A DNA stretch of 64,000 nucleotides from Rhodococcus sp. 1163 (lineage in GTDB: Bacteria; Actinomycetota; Actinomycetes; Mycobacteriales; Mycobacteriaceae), in the NCBI RefSeq assembly GCF_002091985.1, contig NZ_MKKX01000017.1, positions 124,001 to 188,000 of the forward strand, in the 5' to 3' direction. The notes below the pieces were generated by a model that did no database searches, had not been told where the DNA came from, and was given only the letters and a program-made list of their open reading frames with translations. Made by a program: the position numbers and the translations under genes. The first letter of the stretch is position 1. Each line of letters opens with the position of its first letter. Below are positions 32,916 to 42,028 of this stretch, piece after piece.

Positions 32916-33455
32916 CTACGAGGCGAGCACTCGCGAGGCAGGTCGAACTCCGGTGGCTCCCGCCACGTTCGACGCCGAGAACACGACTCCACGATCTTCC
33001 AGCCACGGCACGACGCCGTACGCGACCTTGCCGAAATTAGCTTCCTGGGGACCCGCTGCGATCAGGGTGACGCCATCGGCGACGTCAGCAGCTTTCACAT
33101 CGGCTATCAGACCTGCCAGCCCGACGGGTGTACCGATATAACGAATCGAGGCCGGAACCACCGGGGCGTCGTGGCCTGCAAACTCTCGACGGGCAGTGCG
33201 TGCATCGTCAGCGATGTGAATCTCGATATCGAGGAACACGGCCACTTCGTCGGCGTCCTTGCCCGACTCGACGGCCTCCGCGCGAAGCCGAGTACGCAGA
33301 TTCTGCGCTTCCCGCAGGTCTTCGGCCTGAATTCTCACCATTTCCGAAGTCGGAGTCGAGTCGGTGAGCTCGGTCCACTGCCCATTCAGGTCGAGGGCCA
33401 CCCGGATGGGGCGAGCGTGGAGGTGATCGGAGGTGATATCGGAACTGTGCGACAT
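32916..33455 (-). CDS. Half-length luciferase-like monooxygenase protein
   Basis: A 179-residue protein resembling only the C-terminal half of flavin-dependent luciferase-like monooxygenases (usually 330-450 residues). DEVAVFLDIEIHIADDARTA is followed by YIGTPVGLAGLI and VVPWLEDRGV. The usual N-terminal TIM-barrel half is absent, so independent catalysis is doubtful. It could be a remnant, a flavin-binding partner or a shortened subfamily. It is the second gene of the SAM-riboswitch unit, 141 bp after the PLP enzyme, so a role in sulfur metabolism is suggested by context only. Confidence 0.6.
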   Translation of the reverse strand: MSHSSDITSDHLHARPIRVALDLNGQWTELTDSTPTSEMVRIQAEDLREAQNLRTRLRAEAVESGKDADEVAVFLDIEIHIADDARTARREFAGHDAPVVPASIRYIGTPVGLAGLIADVKAADVADGVTLIAAGPQEANFGKVAYGVVPWLEDRGVVFSASNVAGATGVRPASRVLAS

Positions 33456-33596
33456 GCGATTGTGTCCTTCGTACAAGGCAAGGGATGCGGCTTCTGTCTG
33501 GGGTCTAACCCGAGCGCCTACAAGATCCGGACGCTGTCCGGCACAAATCGACGTACCTGTCGTACCAGCGACGGTTGCGCCACAAGACAATTGCTG

Positions 33597-35009
33597 TCAT
33601 ATTCCGATGCTAACCGCTTCAGCCGGCGATGGGGCTTCGTCCCACTCAGCGGCACCTGACTCCCCGATGGCACTCACCGGCACCGTGGCCGGGACACAGG
33701 GAGATCCCACTCCTGCCTTTCCGTCCACCAGATCGGGGAAGGGACGCGGATCGGGCACCGGGTTCCACCATCCGTCCTCCTCCGCGTACGTCCACGACGC
33801 GCCCTCGTGCACGAGCTTCGTTATGGCTCCGAGCAGGCGATCGACGTCGGCGCTGGAGCTTCCCAGACCGAGGCTCGCACGCACTGCCCCGTCGGGACGA
33901 CCGAGGCGCGCAAGAAGAGGGTGCGCACAGAATTTGCCGTCTCGAACACCGATGCCATGCTCAGCCGACAGGTAAGCAGCGATCTCACCGGGCCCAAAGC
34001 CGTCGATCGTAAATGTGACGATCCCCACAGTATCCGGAGAGTCGGTCCACACTTCGAGCAAGCGCACGCCGGGGGTTGCCGTCAGTCCGGCGCGCAATCG
34101 GTCCGACAGAGCACGCTCGTGTTCGACGGATCCCGACCTCTCGTGCTCGGCGAGCGCCTCGCAAGCGGCAGCCACTGCGGCGACGCCGAGGACATTGGGC
34201 GTGCCGGCTTCGTGACGCGCGGGCGAGAGCGCCCATGCGGTGGATTCCACACTCACACTGCGCACGGCACCGCCCCCGGCGAGGTACGGCTGAGCCGCAT
34301 CGAGCCAATCGCGACGACCCACGAGCACTCCTGCGCCATGCGGGGCGTACAGCTTGTGGCCGGAGAAGGCGAGGTAGTCGACACCGAGGTCGCTGATGTC
34401 GACTCGGCGATGCGGTACCAGCTGGGCGCCGTCGACGAGTATGCGAGCACCGTACCGATGAGCCAGCTCTGCAAGTTCACGAATGGGCAACACTTCACCG
34501 GTGACATTCGAGGCGCCGGTAATGGCAAGCAACGCAGCCGGTTTCGTGGCGAGCTCGACCTCGATGCGCGCCACTGTCTCGGCAAGGGTGTCGGCGGCAA
34601 CGACGACACGGCGGTCCCGCCACGGCAATAGATTCGCGTGGTGCTCGATGTCGAGTACCACGGTCTCACCGGGCACGCACCGCGCCAGCAGGTTGAGCGA
34701 GTCGGTGGTGTTCCTGGTGAAGATCGTCACTGAATCGCTCTGTGCTACAACAAAATTCGACACAGTCGTACGAGCCTTCTCGTACGCCGCCGTCGACACG
34801 CGCGAGGCGTAACCCGCGCCGCGGTGCACACTCGAGTAGTAGGGCAGCAACTCGACGATCCGATCGGTCACCGCGGCGAGAGCAGGAGCGCTGGCGGCAT
34901 AGTCGAAATTCGCATACGTGCAGGTACTGCCGTCGACCAGCGGGACCTGAAGGTCTGCCCCACTGACCACGGCGAACGGTGCGCACGAGCTTTCGAGAAC
35001 AGCAGTCAT
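33597..35009 (-). CDS. Class V aminotransferase / cysteine desulfurase-like PLP enzyme
   Basis: A 470-residue fold-type I PLP enzyme of the NifS/SufS-like class V group. ILVDGAQLVPHRRVDISDLG supplies the cofactor-binding aspartate, and LAFSGHKLYAPHGAGVLVG holds the PLP lysine (SGHK) near residue 230. HHANLLPW matches the family's PLP-stacking histidine region. About 50 extra C-terminal residues follow the core. The start ATG at 35009 has AGGGGA upstream. A SAM-IV riboswitch in its leader ties it to methionine/SAM sulfur metabolism. Whether it is a desulfurase, lyase or transaminase cannot be read from the sequence. Confidence 0.85.
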   Translation of the reverse strand: MTAVLESSCAPFAVVSGADLQVPLVDGSTCTYANFDYAASAPALAAVTDRIVELLPYYSSVHRGAGYASRVSTAAYEKARTTVSNFVVAQSDSVTIFTRNTTDSLNLLARCVPGETVVLDIEHHANLLPWRDRRVVVAADTLAETVARIEVELATKPAALLAITGASNVTGEVLPIRELAELAHRYGARILVDGAQLVPHRRVDISDLGVDYLAFSGHKLYAPHGAGVLVGRRDWLDAAQPYLAGGGAVRSVSVESTAWALSPARHEAGTPNVLGVAAVAAACEALAEHERSGSVEHERALSDRLRAGLTATPGVRLLEVWTDSPDTVGIVTFTIDGFGPGEIAAYLSAEHGIGVRDGKFCAHPLLARLGRPDGAVRASLGLGSSSADVDRLLGAITKLVHEGASWTYAEEDGWWNPVPDPRPFPDLVDGKAGVGSPCVPATVPVSAIGESGAAEWDEAPSPAEAVSIGI

Positions 35010-35059
35010 GACAAATATCCCCTTGTACATCAAGGGACTCGAAATATCGAAGAAGGACG

Positions 35060-35180
35060 ATCGAGTCCGCGCTTGCCGCGCCGGTATTCCGGCGTCAGCC
35101 AGGTCGTCACCCGGAGCACCCCACCGCGGAGGAGGGTTGCCGACCAGCAAGCCGGGGCTCGATGCTGGTACTCATGACCT
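35060..35180 (-). ncRNA. SAM-IV riboswitch
   Basis: The leader RNA of the PLP gene contains GGTCATGAGTACCAGC, then GCCCCGGCTTGCTGGTCGG, CAACCCTCCTCCGCGG, TGGGGTGCTCCGGGTGACG and a GCCGGAATACCGGC hairpin. This is the conserved core and order of the actinobacterial SAM-IV aptamer as I know it. It starts 171 bases upstream of the ATG. SAM binding would be expected to lower expression of the PLP enzyme and the downstream gene. Confidence 0.85.
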
Positions 35181-35400
35181 GTGAAGAGGATGGCAAACGG
35201 TCTACGAGGTTGTCAACCCCTCCGGTAGGAAATCGCGTCTCCAGCCGATCCGAAGCCGTATCCCGAGTAGAATTCGCGCGGTGTCGAGCCTCACCGATCC
35301 ATCCGTCCGTTCACCTTCCGGCCACCCGAACATGAGATAACGACCATCGAGGTTCACTCGCAATTCGGCAATCAACGAGAAGAAGGACACCCCGTTTTCT

Positions 35401-38400
35401 GTGCAACCACAATCGGATTCGGCCCCCGAACTGCCTTCGAACGACGTACCCACCGACTTCTTGCGCTCCGAGCACGCGCCCGAGCAGCGCACGCTCATCG
35501 ATGTTCTTCGCGCCACAGCAGAGCAGTACCCTGACGCACCCGCCATCGACGACGGCACTGTCGCGGTGTCCTACAGCGAATTACTCGTAGACATCGACGA
35601 GGGATCGCAGTGGCTGTATCGGGCCGGTGTTCGCCGCGGCGATCGCGTCGGAATTCGGATGCCTTCGGGATCCTTCGCTCTGTACGTCGCCATCCTGTCG
35701 ATTCTCAACGCGGGGGCGGCCTACGTGCCCGTCGACGCGGACGACCCCGACGAGCGCGCCGAACTGGTATTCGGCGAGGCCCAGGTCACTGCGGTGGTGA
35801 CCGCGAACGGGATCGTTGCCGGTACTGCCGAAAAGAACACACCACCCGCCTCGGACGTCGGCGTCCCGACACCCGAGGACGACGCCTGGGTCATCTTCAC
35901 TTCCGGTTCGACCGGGACCCCGAAGGGGGTGGCCGTGAGCCACCGCAGCGCGGCGGCGTTCGTCGATGCAGAAGCGCGCATGTTCATGCAGGACGATCCG
36001 CTCGGCCCCGGTGATCGTGTACTGGCGGGCCTGTCCGTGGCGTTCGACGCGTCGTGCGAGGAAATGTGGCTCGCCTGGCGTCACGGCGCCGCACTGGTGC
36101 CCGCGCCACGATCGCTCGTGCGCAGCGGCCTGGACCTGGGGCCATGGCTCGTCTCGCGCGACATCACCGTCGTATCGACGGTTCCCACTCTGGCGGCCCT
36201 GTGGCCCGCCGTTGCCCTCGAAGCAGTCCGGTTGCTCATCTTCGGTGGCGAGGCCTGCCCGCCCGAGTTGGCCGAGCGTCTCGCCGTGGACGGGCGTGAA
36301 GTGTGGAACACCTACGGTCCGACCGAGGCGACCGTCGTCGCCTGCGCATCGATCATGGACGGCAAGGGTCCGGTGCGCATCGGTCTACCGCTCGACGGCT
36401 GGGATCTCGCGGTCGTCGATGCTGCAGGCAATCCCGTAGCCGTCGGCGAAGTCGGTGAACTGGTGATCGGGGGTGTCGGACTCGCCCGCTACCTCGACCC
36501 CGAGAAGGATGCCGAAAAGTACGCGCCCATGCCCACACTCGGCTGGGAGCGCGCCTACCGCAGCGGAGACCTCGTCGAACTCGAGCTCGAGGGCCTACTT
36601 TTCCAGGGGCGCGCCGACGATCAGATCAAGCTCGGCGGGCGACGCATCGAACTCGGTGAGATCGACAACGCACTACAGGCCCTCCCCGGTGTCGCCGGTG
36701 CTGCCGCGGCAATCCGCACCACGGGTGCGGGCAACTCCGTGCTCATCGGGTATCTGTCCAGCACCGACCCGAACTTCGATCTCGACGCCGCGCGGACCCT
36801 GCTCGCCCAGCAACTTCCGTCGGCGCTCGTTCCGCGGCTCACCCTCGTCGACGAGCTGCCGACGCGGACGTCGGGCAAGGTGGATCGAAACGCGCTCCCG
36901 TGGCCACTTCCCGGCATGGGCGAACAGTCCGGGCTCGGCGGAACCGCAGGATGGGTTGCCGAACTGTGGACCGAAATTCTCGGCGCTCAGGTCTCCGACG
37001 ACAACGCCGACTTCTTCCAGAACGGTGGCGGATCGTTGTCCGCCGCGCAGTTGGTGACAGCGCTGCGTCAACGTTTTCCCGAGGTCACCGTCGCGCAGTT
37101 GTACGACCACCCGCGGCTCGGCTCACTTGCCCGCATGCTCGACGACCTTGCACCGCCGGTCGACGTCGTGCCACGCGAGGTGATCCCGACGCCGCGCCGG
37201 GCTCAGTGGATTCAGATCGCCGCAACAGTGCCGCTGACCACGCTGACCGGCCTGCAGTGGGTCACCTGGCTCGGCATCCTCGCCAACGTCATGTCGTGGT
37301 TCGCCGACGTGCCATGGGCGCCGACGGTGTCCTGGTGGTGGCTCCTGGTCGCGTTCTCGCTGTTCATCACCCCGGTCGGCCGGATGGCGATCTCGGTCGT
37401 CGGCTCTCGCCTGCTGCTGACCGGGGTGAAACCCGGCGCCTACGACCGCGGCGGCAGCGTGCACCTGCGCCTGTGGACGGCAACGCGTCTCACCGACGCC
37501 AGCGGCGCCTCCAACCTGTCCGGCGCGCCATGGATGGTCTACTACGCCCGAGCACTCGGCGCGAAGATCGGCAAGGGCGTCGACCTGCACACCATGCCTC
37601 CCGTGACGGGCATGCTCGAGCTGGGCGACGGCTGCTCGGTCGAACCCGAGGTGGACCTCACCGGTCACTGGATCGACGGCGACATCGTCTACATCGGCGG
37701 CATCAGGATCGGTGCGGGGGCAACCGTCGGCGCTCGATCGACGCTCCTACCAGGCACTTCGGTCGGCAAGAACGCCGTCGTGACCGCCGGTTCCGCCGTC
37801 GTCGGACGCGTCAAAGCCGGCCAGATGTGGGCCGGCTCCCCCGCCACGAAAATCGGCAAGGCCGAGCACCCGTGGCCCGAGGAAACACCACCTCGCGCGA
37901 CCCGGTGGATCGTGGCCTACGGCGTCGCGTCCCTGTTCCTGTCAGGTATGGCGATCTTCTCCATCGGCGTCTCGTTGGTACTGATGGGCTGGTGGCTGCA
38001 CACTGCGACGACGTTGCTCGGCGCACTCGGCCGCGGCGTACTGCTGCTACCTGTCGCCACGATGGTCTCCCTCGCAACGTTCGCGCTCATCACGGTGGCC
38101 GCGGTGCGTCTGTGCAGCATCGGCCTGACCGAGGGCTATCACCCGGTTCGCAGCCGAATCGGCTTTCAGGTGTGGGCAACGGAACGACTCATGGACTCCG
38201 CGCGCACCTTCCTGTTCCCGCTCTACGCCAGCTTGTTGACGCCGGGATGGCTGCGACTTCTCGGCGCGAAGATCGGCAAGGACGTCGAGGCCTCGACAGT
38301 GCTGATGATTCCGAAATTCACCACCGTCGCCGACGGTGCATTCCTCGCCGACGACACGATGATCGCCAGCTACGAACTCGGCGGCGGCTGGATGCGCCTG

Positions 38401-39330
38401 GGCGATGCCAAGGTCGGCAAGCGGGCGTTCCTCGGCAACTCCGGCATGACGGGTCCGGGTCGCACCGTCCCGAAGAACGGCCTCGTCGCCGTGCTGTCGG
38501 CTACCCCGGACAAGGCGAAATCCGGATCTTCCTGGCTCGGCAGCCCACCCGTGCGGTTGCGCCGCACCTCCGGGAAGACCGACTCCTCACGCACATTCGA
38601 TCCGCCGACCGAGCTGAAGATCGCTCGGGCATTCGTCGAGACCTGCCGACTGATTCCGGTGGTGGTGACATTCGCGATCGGCCTGGGAGTGCTGTTCGGG
38701 CTCCTCGCACTGGCCGACAGTCATGGGTACTGGCTTGCCGCGCTACTCAGCGGAGTCGTACTGCTGATTGCCGGTGCCGTCGCCGCTGCGGTGTCTGCGC
38801 TGGCGAAGTGGGCCTGGGTCGGCCGTATCGACAAGGTGGAACACCCACTGTGGAGCTCCTTCGTGTGGCGCAACGAAGTGTCCGACACGTTCGTCGAAAC
38901 CGTCGCGGCCCCGTGGTTCGCGCGGGCAGCAGAAGGCACGGCAGTGCTCAACATGTGGCTTCGTTGGCTCGGCGCGGACATCGGCCACGGAGTCTGGTGT
39001 GAAACGTACTGGCTACCGGAAGCCGATCTTGTGACACTTGCCGACGGCGCAACAGTCAACCGTGGGTGCGTTGTGCAGACGCACCTGTTCCATGATCGGA
39101 TCATGTCCATGGACAGCGTCACCCTCGGGCGAGGAGCCACATTGGGGCAGCATTGCGTCGCACTTCCGGCCGCAGGAATCGGCGACGGCGCGACCGTCGG
39201 GCCTGCATCTCTGGTGATGCGCGGCGACACCGTGCCTGCGCACACGCGTTGGCAAGGCAACCCGATCGCACCGTGGGCAAAGGGCGATCCGTACCGCCGG
39301 ATCACTGCGGCGGCCGAGGCGACCCTGTGA
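35401..39330 (+). CDS. Pls/PosA-type homopolymer-forming NRPS, probable poly-lysine synthetase
   Basis: A 1309-residue membrane NRPS. Residues about 30-510 form an adenylation domain (FTSGSTGTPKGVAVSH, NTYGPTEATV, RSGDLVEL, RTSGKVDRNALP). Residues about 520-590 form a thiolation domain with the phosphopantetheine serine in FFQNGGGSLSAAQL. Six TM helices then alternate with three related soluble domains rich in left-handed beta-helix repeats (about 680-820, 910-1060 and 1140-1305). This is the epsilon-poly-L-lysine synthetase layout, and Streptomyces Pls is of nearly the same length. My alignment to PheA gives the pocket DAESIGTVVK, close to a known lysine code. The start is GTG. The stop overlaps the next gene's start. 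Confidence 0.88.
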   Translation: MQPQSDSAPELPSNDVPTDFLRSEHAPEQRTLIDVLRATAEQYPDAPAIDDGTVAVSYSELLVDIDEGSQWLYRAGVRRGDRVGIRMPSGSFALYVAILSILNAGAAYVPVDADDPDERAELVFGEAQVTAVVTANGIVAGTAEKNTPPASDVGVPTPEDDAWVIFTSGSTGTPKGVAVSHRSAAAFVDAEARMFMQDDPLGPGDRVLAGLSVAFDASCEEMWLAWRHGAALVPAPRSLVRSGLDLGPWLVSRDITVVSTVPTLAALWPAVALEAVRLLIFGGEACPPELAERLAVDGREVWNTYGPTEATVVACASIMDGKGPVRIGLPLDGWDLAVVDAAGNPVAVGEVGELVIGGVGLARYLDPEKDAEKYAPMPTLGWERAYRSGDLVELELEGLLFQGRADDQIKLGGRRIELGEIDNALQALPGVAGAAAAIRTTGAGNSVLIGYLSSTDPNFDLDAARTLLAQQLPSALVPRLTLVDELPTRTSGKVDRNALPWPLPGMGEQSGLGGTAGWVAELWTEILGAQVSDDNADFFQNGGGSLSAAQLVTALRQRFPEVTVAQLYDHPRLGSLARMLDDLAPPVDVVPREVIPTPRRAQWIQIAATVPLTTLTGLQWVTWLGILANVMSWFADVPWAPTVSWWWLLVAFSLFITPVGRMAISVVGSRLLLTGVKPGAYDRGGSVHLRLWTATRLTDASGASNLSGAPWMVYYARALGAKIGKGVDLHTMPPVTGMLELGDGCSVEPEVDLTGHWIDGDIVYIGGIRIGAGATVGARSTLLPGTSVGKNAVVTAGSAVVGRVKAGQMWAGSPATKIGKAEHPWPEETPPRATRWIVAYGVASLFLSGMAIFSIGVSLVLMGWWLHTATTLLGALGRGVLLLPVATMVSLATFALITVAAVRLCSIGLTEGYHPVRSRIGFQVWATERLMDSARTFLFPLYASLLTPGWLRLLGAKIGKDVEASTVLMIPKFTTVADGAFLADDTMIASYELGGGWMRLGDAKVGKRAFLGNSGMTGPGRTVPKNGLVAVLSATPDKAKSGSSWLGSPPVRLRRTSGKTDSSRTFDPPTELKIARAFVETCRLIPVVVTFAIGLGVLFGLLALADSHGYWLAALLSGVVLLIAGAVAAAVSALAKWAWVGRIDKVEHPLWSSFVWRNEVSDTFVETVAAPWFARAAEGTAVLNMWLRWLGADIGHGVWCETYWLPEADLVTLADGATVNRGCVVQTHLFHDRIMSMDSVTLGRGATLGQHCVALPAAGIGDGATVGPASLVMRGDTVPAHTRWQGNPIAPWAKGDPYRRITAAAEATL

Positions 39331-40670
39331 AACCTGGCTCGAAGACGGTGACGCCGACGTTCGACCTCGACGCCAACGATGCGCCGATCGACGCGTACCT
39401 ACCCGAGAGTGGCAACCGCGGATATCGGGTCTCGCGGTACGAGCTGGATCTCGAGTACAAGGTCGACAGCAATCGATTGACCGGAACAGCGCAGATCACT
39501 GCCGTCACCACCGCGACCATCGCCAAGTTCGCACTCGATCTCGGGCCCGCGCTGCGGGTATCCAAGGTGTCGGTCAACGGGTCCCGCTCGGTGAAGTTCT
39601 CGCAGCAGCGCGGCAAGCTGAAGATCACCATGGCCAAGCCGATCCTCTCGGGTGGGGCGCTCGTCGTGACCGTGCATTATGGCGGAATCCCCAAGCCCAT
39701 CAACAGTTTCTGGGGTGAAGTCGGCTGGGACGAACTCGCCGAGGGAGCCATCGTCGCAAGCCAACCCAACGGTGCCGCATCCTGGTTTCCCTGCGACGAC
39801 CATCCGGTATCGAAAGCAAGCTACGGCATCACGATCACCACGGACTCGCCCTACTACGCGGTGGCCAACGGAACGTTGGTGCGCAAGCAGGCTCGGGCGA
39901 GCCGAACGACGTGGGTGTACGAGCAGCCCGAGCCCATGGCTACATACCTTGCCACCATCCAGATCGGGCACTACGAGCATCGCGTCACCAGCACCGAGCC
40001 CGTACCGATCGAGGCGATCATCCCTCCACGGCTGCGTCGGCACTACGATCACGATTTCGGTCGTCAAGCCCAGATGATGGAGACCTTCGTACGTCTGTAC
40101 GGCCCGTACCCGTTCGCGGCCTACACCGTTGTCGTCACCGATGACGAACTGGAAATTCCGATCGAGGCGCAAGGCATTTCGATCTTCGGCGCCAACCATT
40201 GTTCGGGTGATCGCAGCTCCGAACGCCTTGTCGCACACGAGCTTGCGCACCAATGGTTCGGCAACAGCCTCACACTCGGAACCTGGGCGGACATCTGGTT
40301 GCACGAAGGCTTCGCGTGCTACTCCGAATGGATCTGGGTCGAAAACTCCGGTGGCGCAAGCGCTCACGACAAGGCGCAGCGCGCATACGCCATACAGCAG
40401 ACATTGCCGAAGGATCTGATACTCGGCGATCCAGGCAAGGCCAAGCTGTTCGATGATCGGGTCTACAAACGTGGCGCGCTGGCACTGCATTCACTGCGGC
40501 GGACCGTAGGCGACGAGCGGTTCTTCGCACTGATTCAGCTGTGGACCAAGGATTATCGCTATTCGACGGTATCGAGCCAGGACTTCATCGACCTGGCTTC
40601 GCGCTTCGGTTGTCCGCGAACCCTCTGGGACAGCTGGCTCTATCAGGCGGAGCTGCCGGCGCTTCCGTAG
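39327..40670 (+). CDS. M1-family zinc aminopeptidase coupled to the Pls-like gene
   Basis: A 447-residue gluzincin of family M1. HELAHQWFGN followed by WLHEGFA forms the HExxH-x18-E zinc site (near residue 300). IEAQGISIF occupies the place of the usual GAMEN substrate loop. The protein lacks the long C-terminal helical domain of PepN. There is no signal peptide. The GTG start overlaps the NRPS stop (GTGA), indicating translational coupling. An M1-type aminopeptidase is known to degrade poly-lysine in the Streptomyces producer, so trimming of or protection against the polymer is a reasonable inference. Confidence 0.88.
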   Translation: MKPGSKTVTPTFDLDANDAPIDAYLPESGNRGYRVSRYELDLEYKVDSNRLTGTAQITAVTTATIAKFALDLGPALRVSKVSVNGSRSVKFSQQRGKLKITMAKPILSGGALVVTVHYGGIPKPINSFWGEVGWDELAEGAIVASQPNGAASWFPCDDHPVSKASYGITITTDSPYYAVANGTLVRKQARASRTTWVYEQPEPMATYLATIQIGHYEHRVTSTEPVPIEAIIPPRLRRHYDHDFGRQAQMMETFVRLYGPYPFAAYTVVVTDDELEIPIEAQGISIFGANHCSGDRSSERLVAHELAHQWFGNSLTLGTWADIWLHEGFACYSEWIWVENSGGASAHDKAQRAYAIQQTLPKDLILGDPGKAKLFDDRVYKRGALALHSLRRTVGDERFFALIQLWTKDYRYSTVSSQDFIDLASRFGCPRTLWDSWLYQAELPALP

Positions 40671-40704
40671 GCGCCGCCGGAGCTTTTGTAGACTCCGCCG
40701 GCGC
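40671..40704 (+). terminator. First terminator hairpin after the Pls/M1 unit
   Basis: The arms GCGCCGCCGGAG and CTCCGCCGGCGC pair at 11 of 12 positions around a 10-base loop, starting on the base after the aminopeptidase stop. Confidence 0.7.
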
Positions 40705-40705
40705 A

Positions 40706-40773
40706 AATTTACTCCTCCATTCGGAATCCGTACCGCCTGCAGGGGGTACGGATTCCGAATAGGGGAGTAAATT
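40706..40773. terminator. Long 29-bp inverted repeat, bidirectional terminator
   Basis: Arms 40706-40734 and 40745-40773 are inverted copies at 27 of 29 positions around a 10-base loop. The stem is AT-rich at the base and GC-rich near the loop, so each strand carries a short T-rich stretch beyond the GC core. It separates the convergent aminopeptidase and MFS genes and is much longer than an ordinary terminator. Confidence 0.8.
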
Positions 40774-40792
40774 GCCGCCCCGCTCACGAAAC

Positions 40793-42028
40793 TCAGGGAA
40801 GGTGCGCTCTCGACCGAGTGCGAACGAACACCCAGCAGAGCGCGGCGAGAACCGAACCGAAGACGAAGATGACGGGATAGGTCACGACCCCCGGCCACTG
40901 CTCGGTGAGCGCGGACAGAATCGCCGGTATCGCGAACCCCAGGTACGTGAGTGAATAGAAGACGGCGGTCAGCCCGGCGAGATCATCAGGGCCGGCGATA
41001 CGTTGCACCTCTTGCAATCCGGAGACCAACGCCATGCCGTAACCGCAACCGAGCACTGCCGCTGCGATGAGAGCGGCGGCGATCGTCAGTACCGATGCGG
41101 CCCACGCTGCGAGCAGCATCCCGAAGACCAGAATGGCGAGCGCAACGAGTGCTCCTCTGGCGTGGGTCGGAGTGTCGATCTTGCGCCCGACCGCCTGAAT
41201 GGCGAAGCCGGAGCCGAGCGCGATCACCGACATCAGTGCCGATAGTGCGATGGGGTAGCCCCCACTGCTGTCGGCCATCAACGACGGCAGTACCGCGTAC
41301 GCGACGCTCGCTGCACCGAACACCCACGGCGCCAACGGAACGACGACCAACAGGAATCTGCGGTGCGACGCCGCGGGGATCAACAGATCTTTGCGAAGCG
41401 GTTCACGATCCGCAACCGGCACCGCAGCACGCGTCTCCGGCACCGAAGCCATGCCGATCCCCGCGAGGACGCAGATGCCCACATGAACGAGGTACGCGAG
41501 GTGCGTCGGCCAAGGCGCCCACTGGGCCAGGATGCCCGCGACGCCTGCACCGAGCGCGAAACCTGCAGTCAAACTCATCGCCGCGCGACGCGCTCCCGCG
41601 CCGCCTGACGCCGAAGGGTCCAGGGCGGTAAGCTCTTTCACCCAACTGCCTCCGACGGCCATCCCGATACCGAGAGCGACTCCGCTGAGAACCCGGCCGC
41701 TGAACAGCACACCTGCGCTGTCTGCGCCGAGCGAGATGAGAATCGATCCGGCAGCGGCCACCGCCGTCGCGGGCAACATCACCGGCCGTCGACCCAGCCG
41801 ATCGGACAGCGGCCCACAGATGAGCAGCGCGGGCACTATCCCGATGACATACGCGAACAGGAACATATCGACCGTGACGGCGGAGAAGCCATGCTCGAGC
41901 CGGTACATCACCAGAAGTGGGGTGAATTCGTTTCCGCCCCACGCGACGGCGAACATACCTGCCGCGACGAGTAGCCAGCGAGCAGTACCGACCTCGGTGA
42001 CGTTCGACCCGGTGGAGACAGTGGTCAT
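40793..42028 (-). CDS. MFS transporter
   Basis: A 411-residue protein with 12 predicted TM helices. The loop between helices 2 and 3, GPLSDRLGRRPVMLPAT, is the MFS motif. The second half begins near residue 215 after a cytoplasmic loop. The protein resembles small-molecule exporters or sugar/organic-acid importers without clear assignment. It is translationally coupled (ATGA) to the GntR regulator upstream, so the transported compound is probably also the regulator's signal. Confidence 0.85.
   Translation of the reverse strand: MTTVSTGSNVTEVGTARWLLVAAGMFAVAWGGNEFTPLLVMYRLEHGFSAVTVDMFLFAYVIGIVPALLICGPLSDRLGRRPVMLPATAVAAAGSILISLGADSAGVLFSGRVLSGVALGIGMAVGGSWVKELTALDPSASGGAGARRAAMSLTAGFALGAGVAGILAQWAPWPTHLAYLVHVGICVLAGIGMASVPETRAAVPVADREPLRKDLLIPAASHRRFLLVVVPLAPWVFGAASVAYAVLPSLMADSSGGYPIALSALMSVIALGSGFAIQAVGRKIDTPTHARGALVALAILVFGMLLAAWAASVLTIAAALIAAAVLGCGYGMALVSGLQEVQRIAGPDDLAGLTAVFYSLTYLGFAIPAILSALTEQWPGVVTYPVIFVFGSVLAALCWVFVRTRSRAHLP

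Noticed and set aside
36900-39002. A 700-codon plus-strand ORF inside the NRPS gene
   Set aside because: Arg-rich shadow in another frame of the Pls-like gene, without a recognisable domain.
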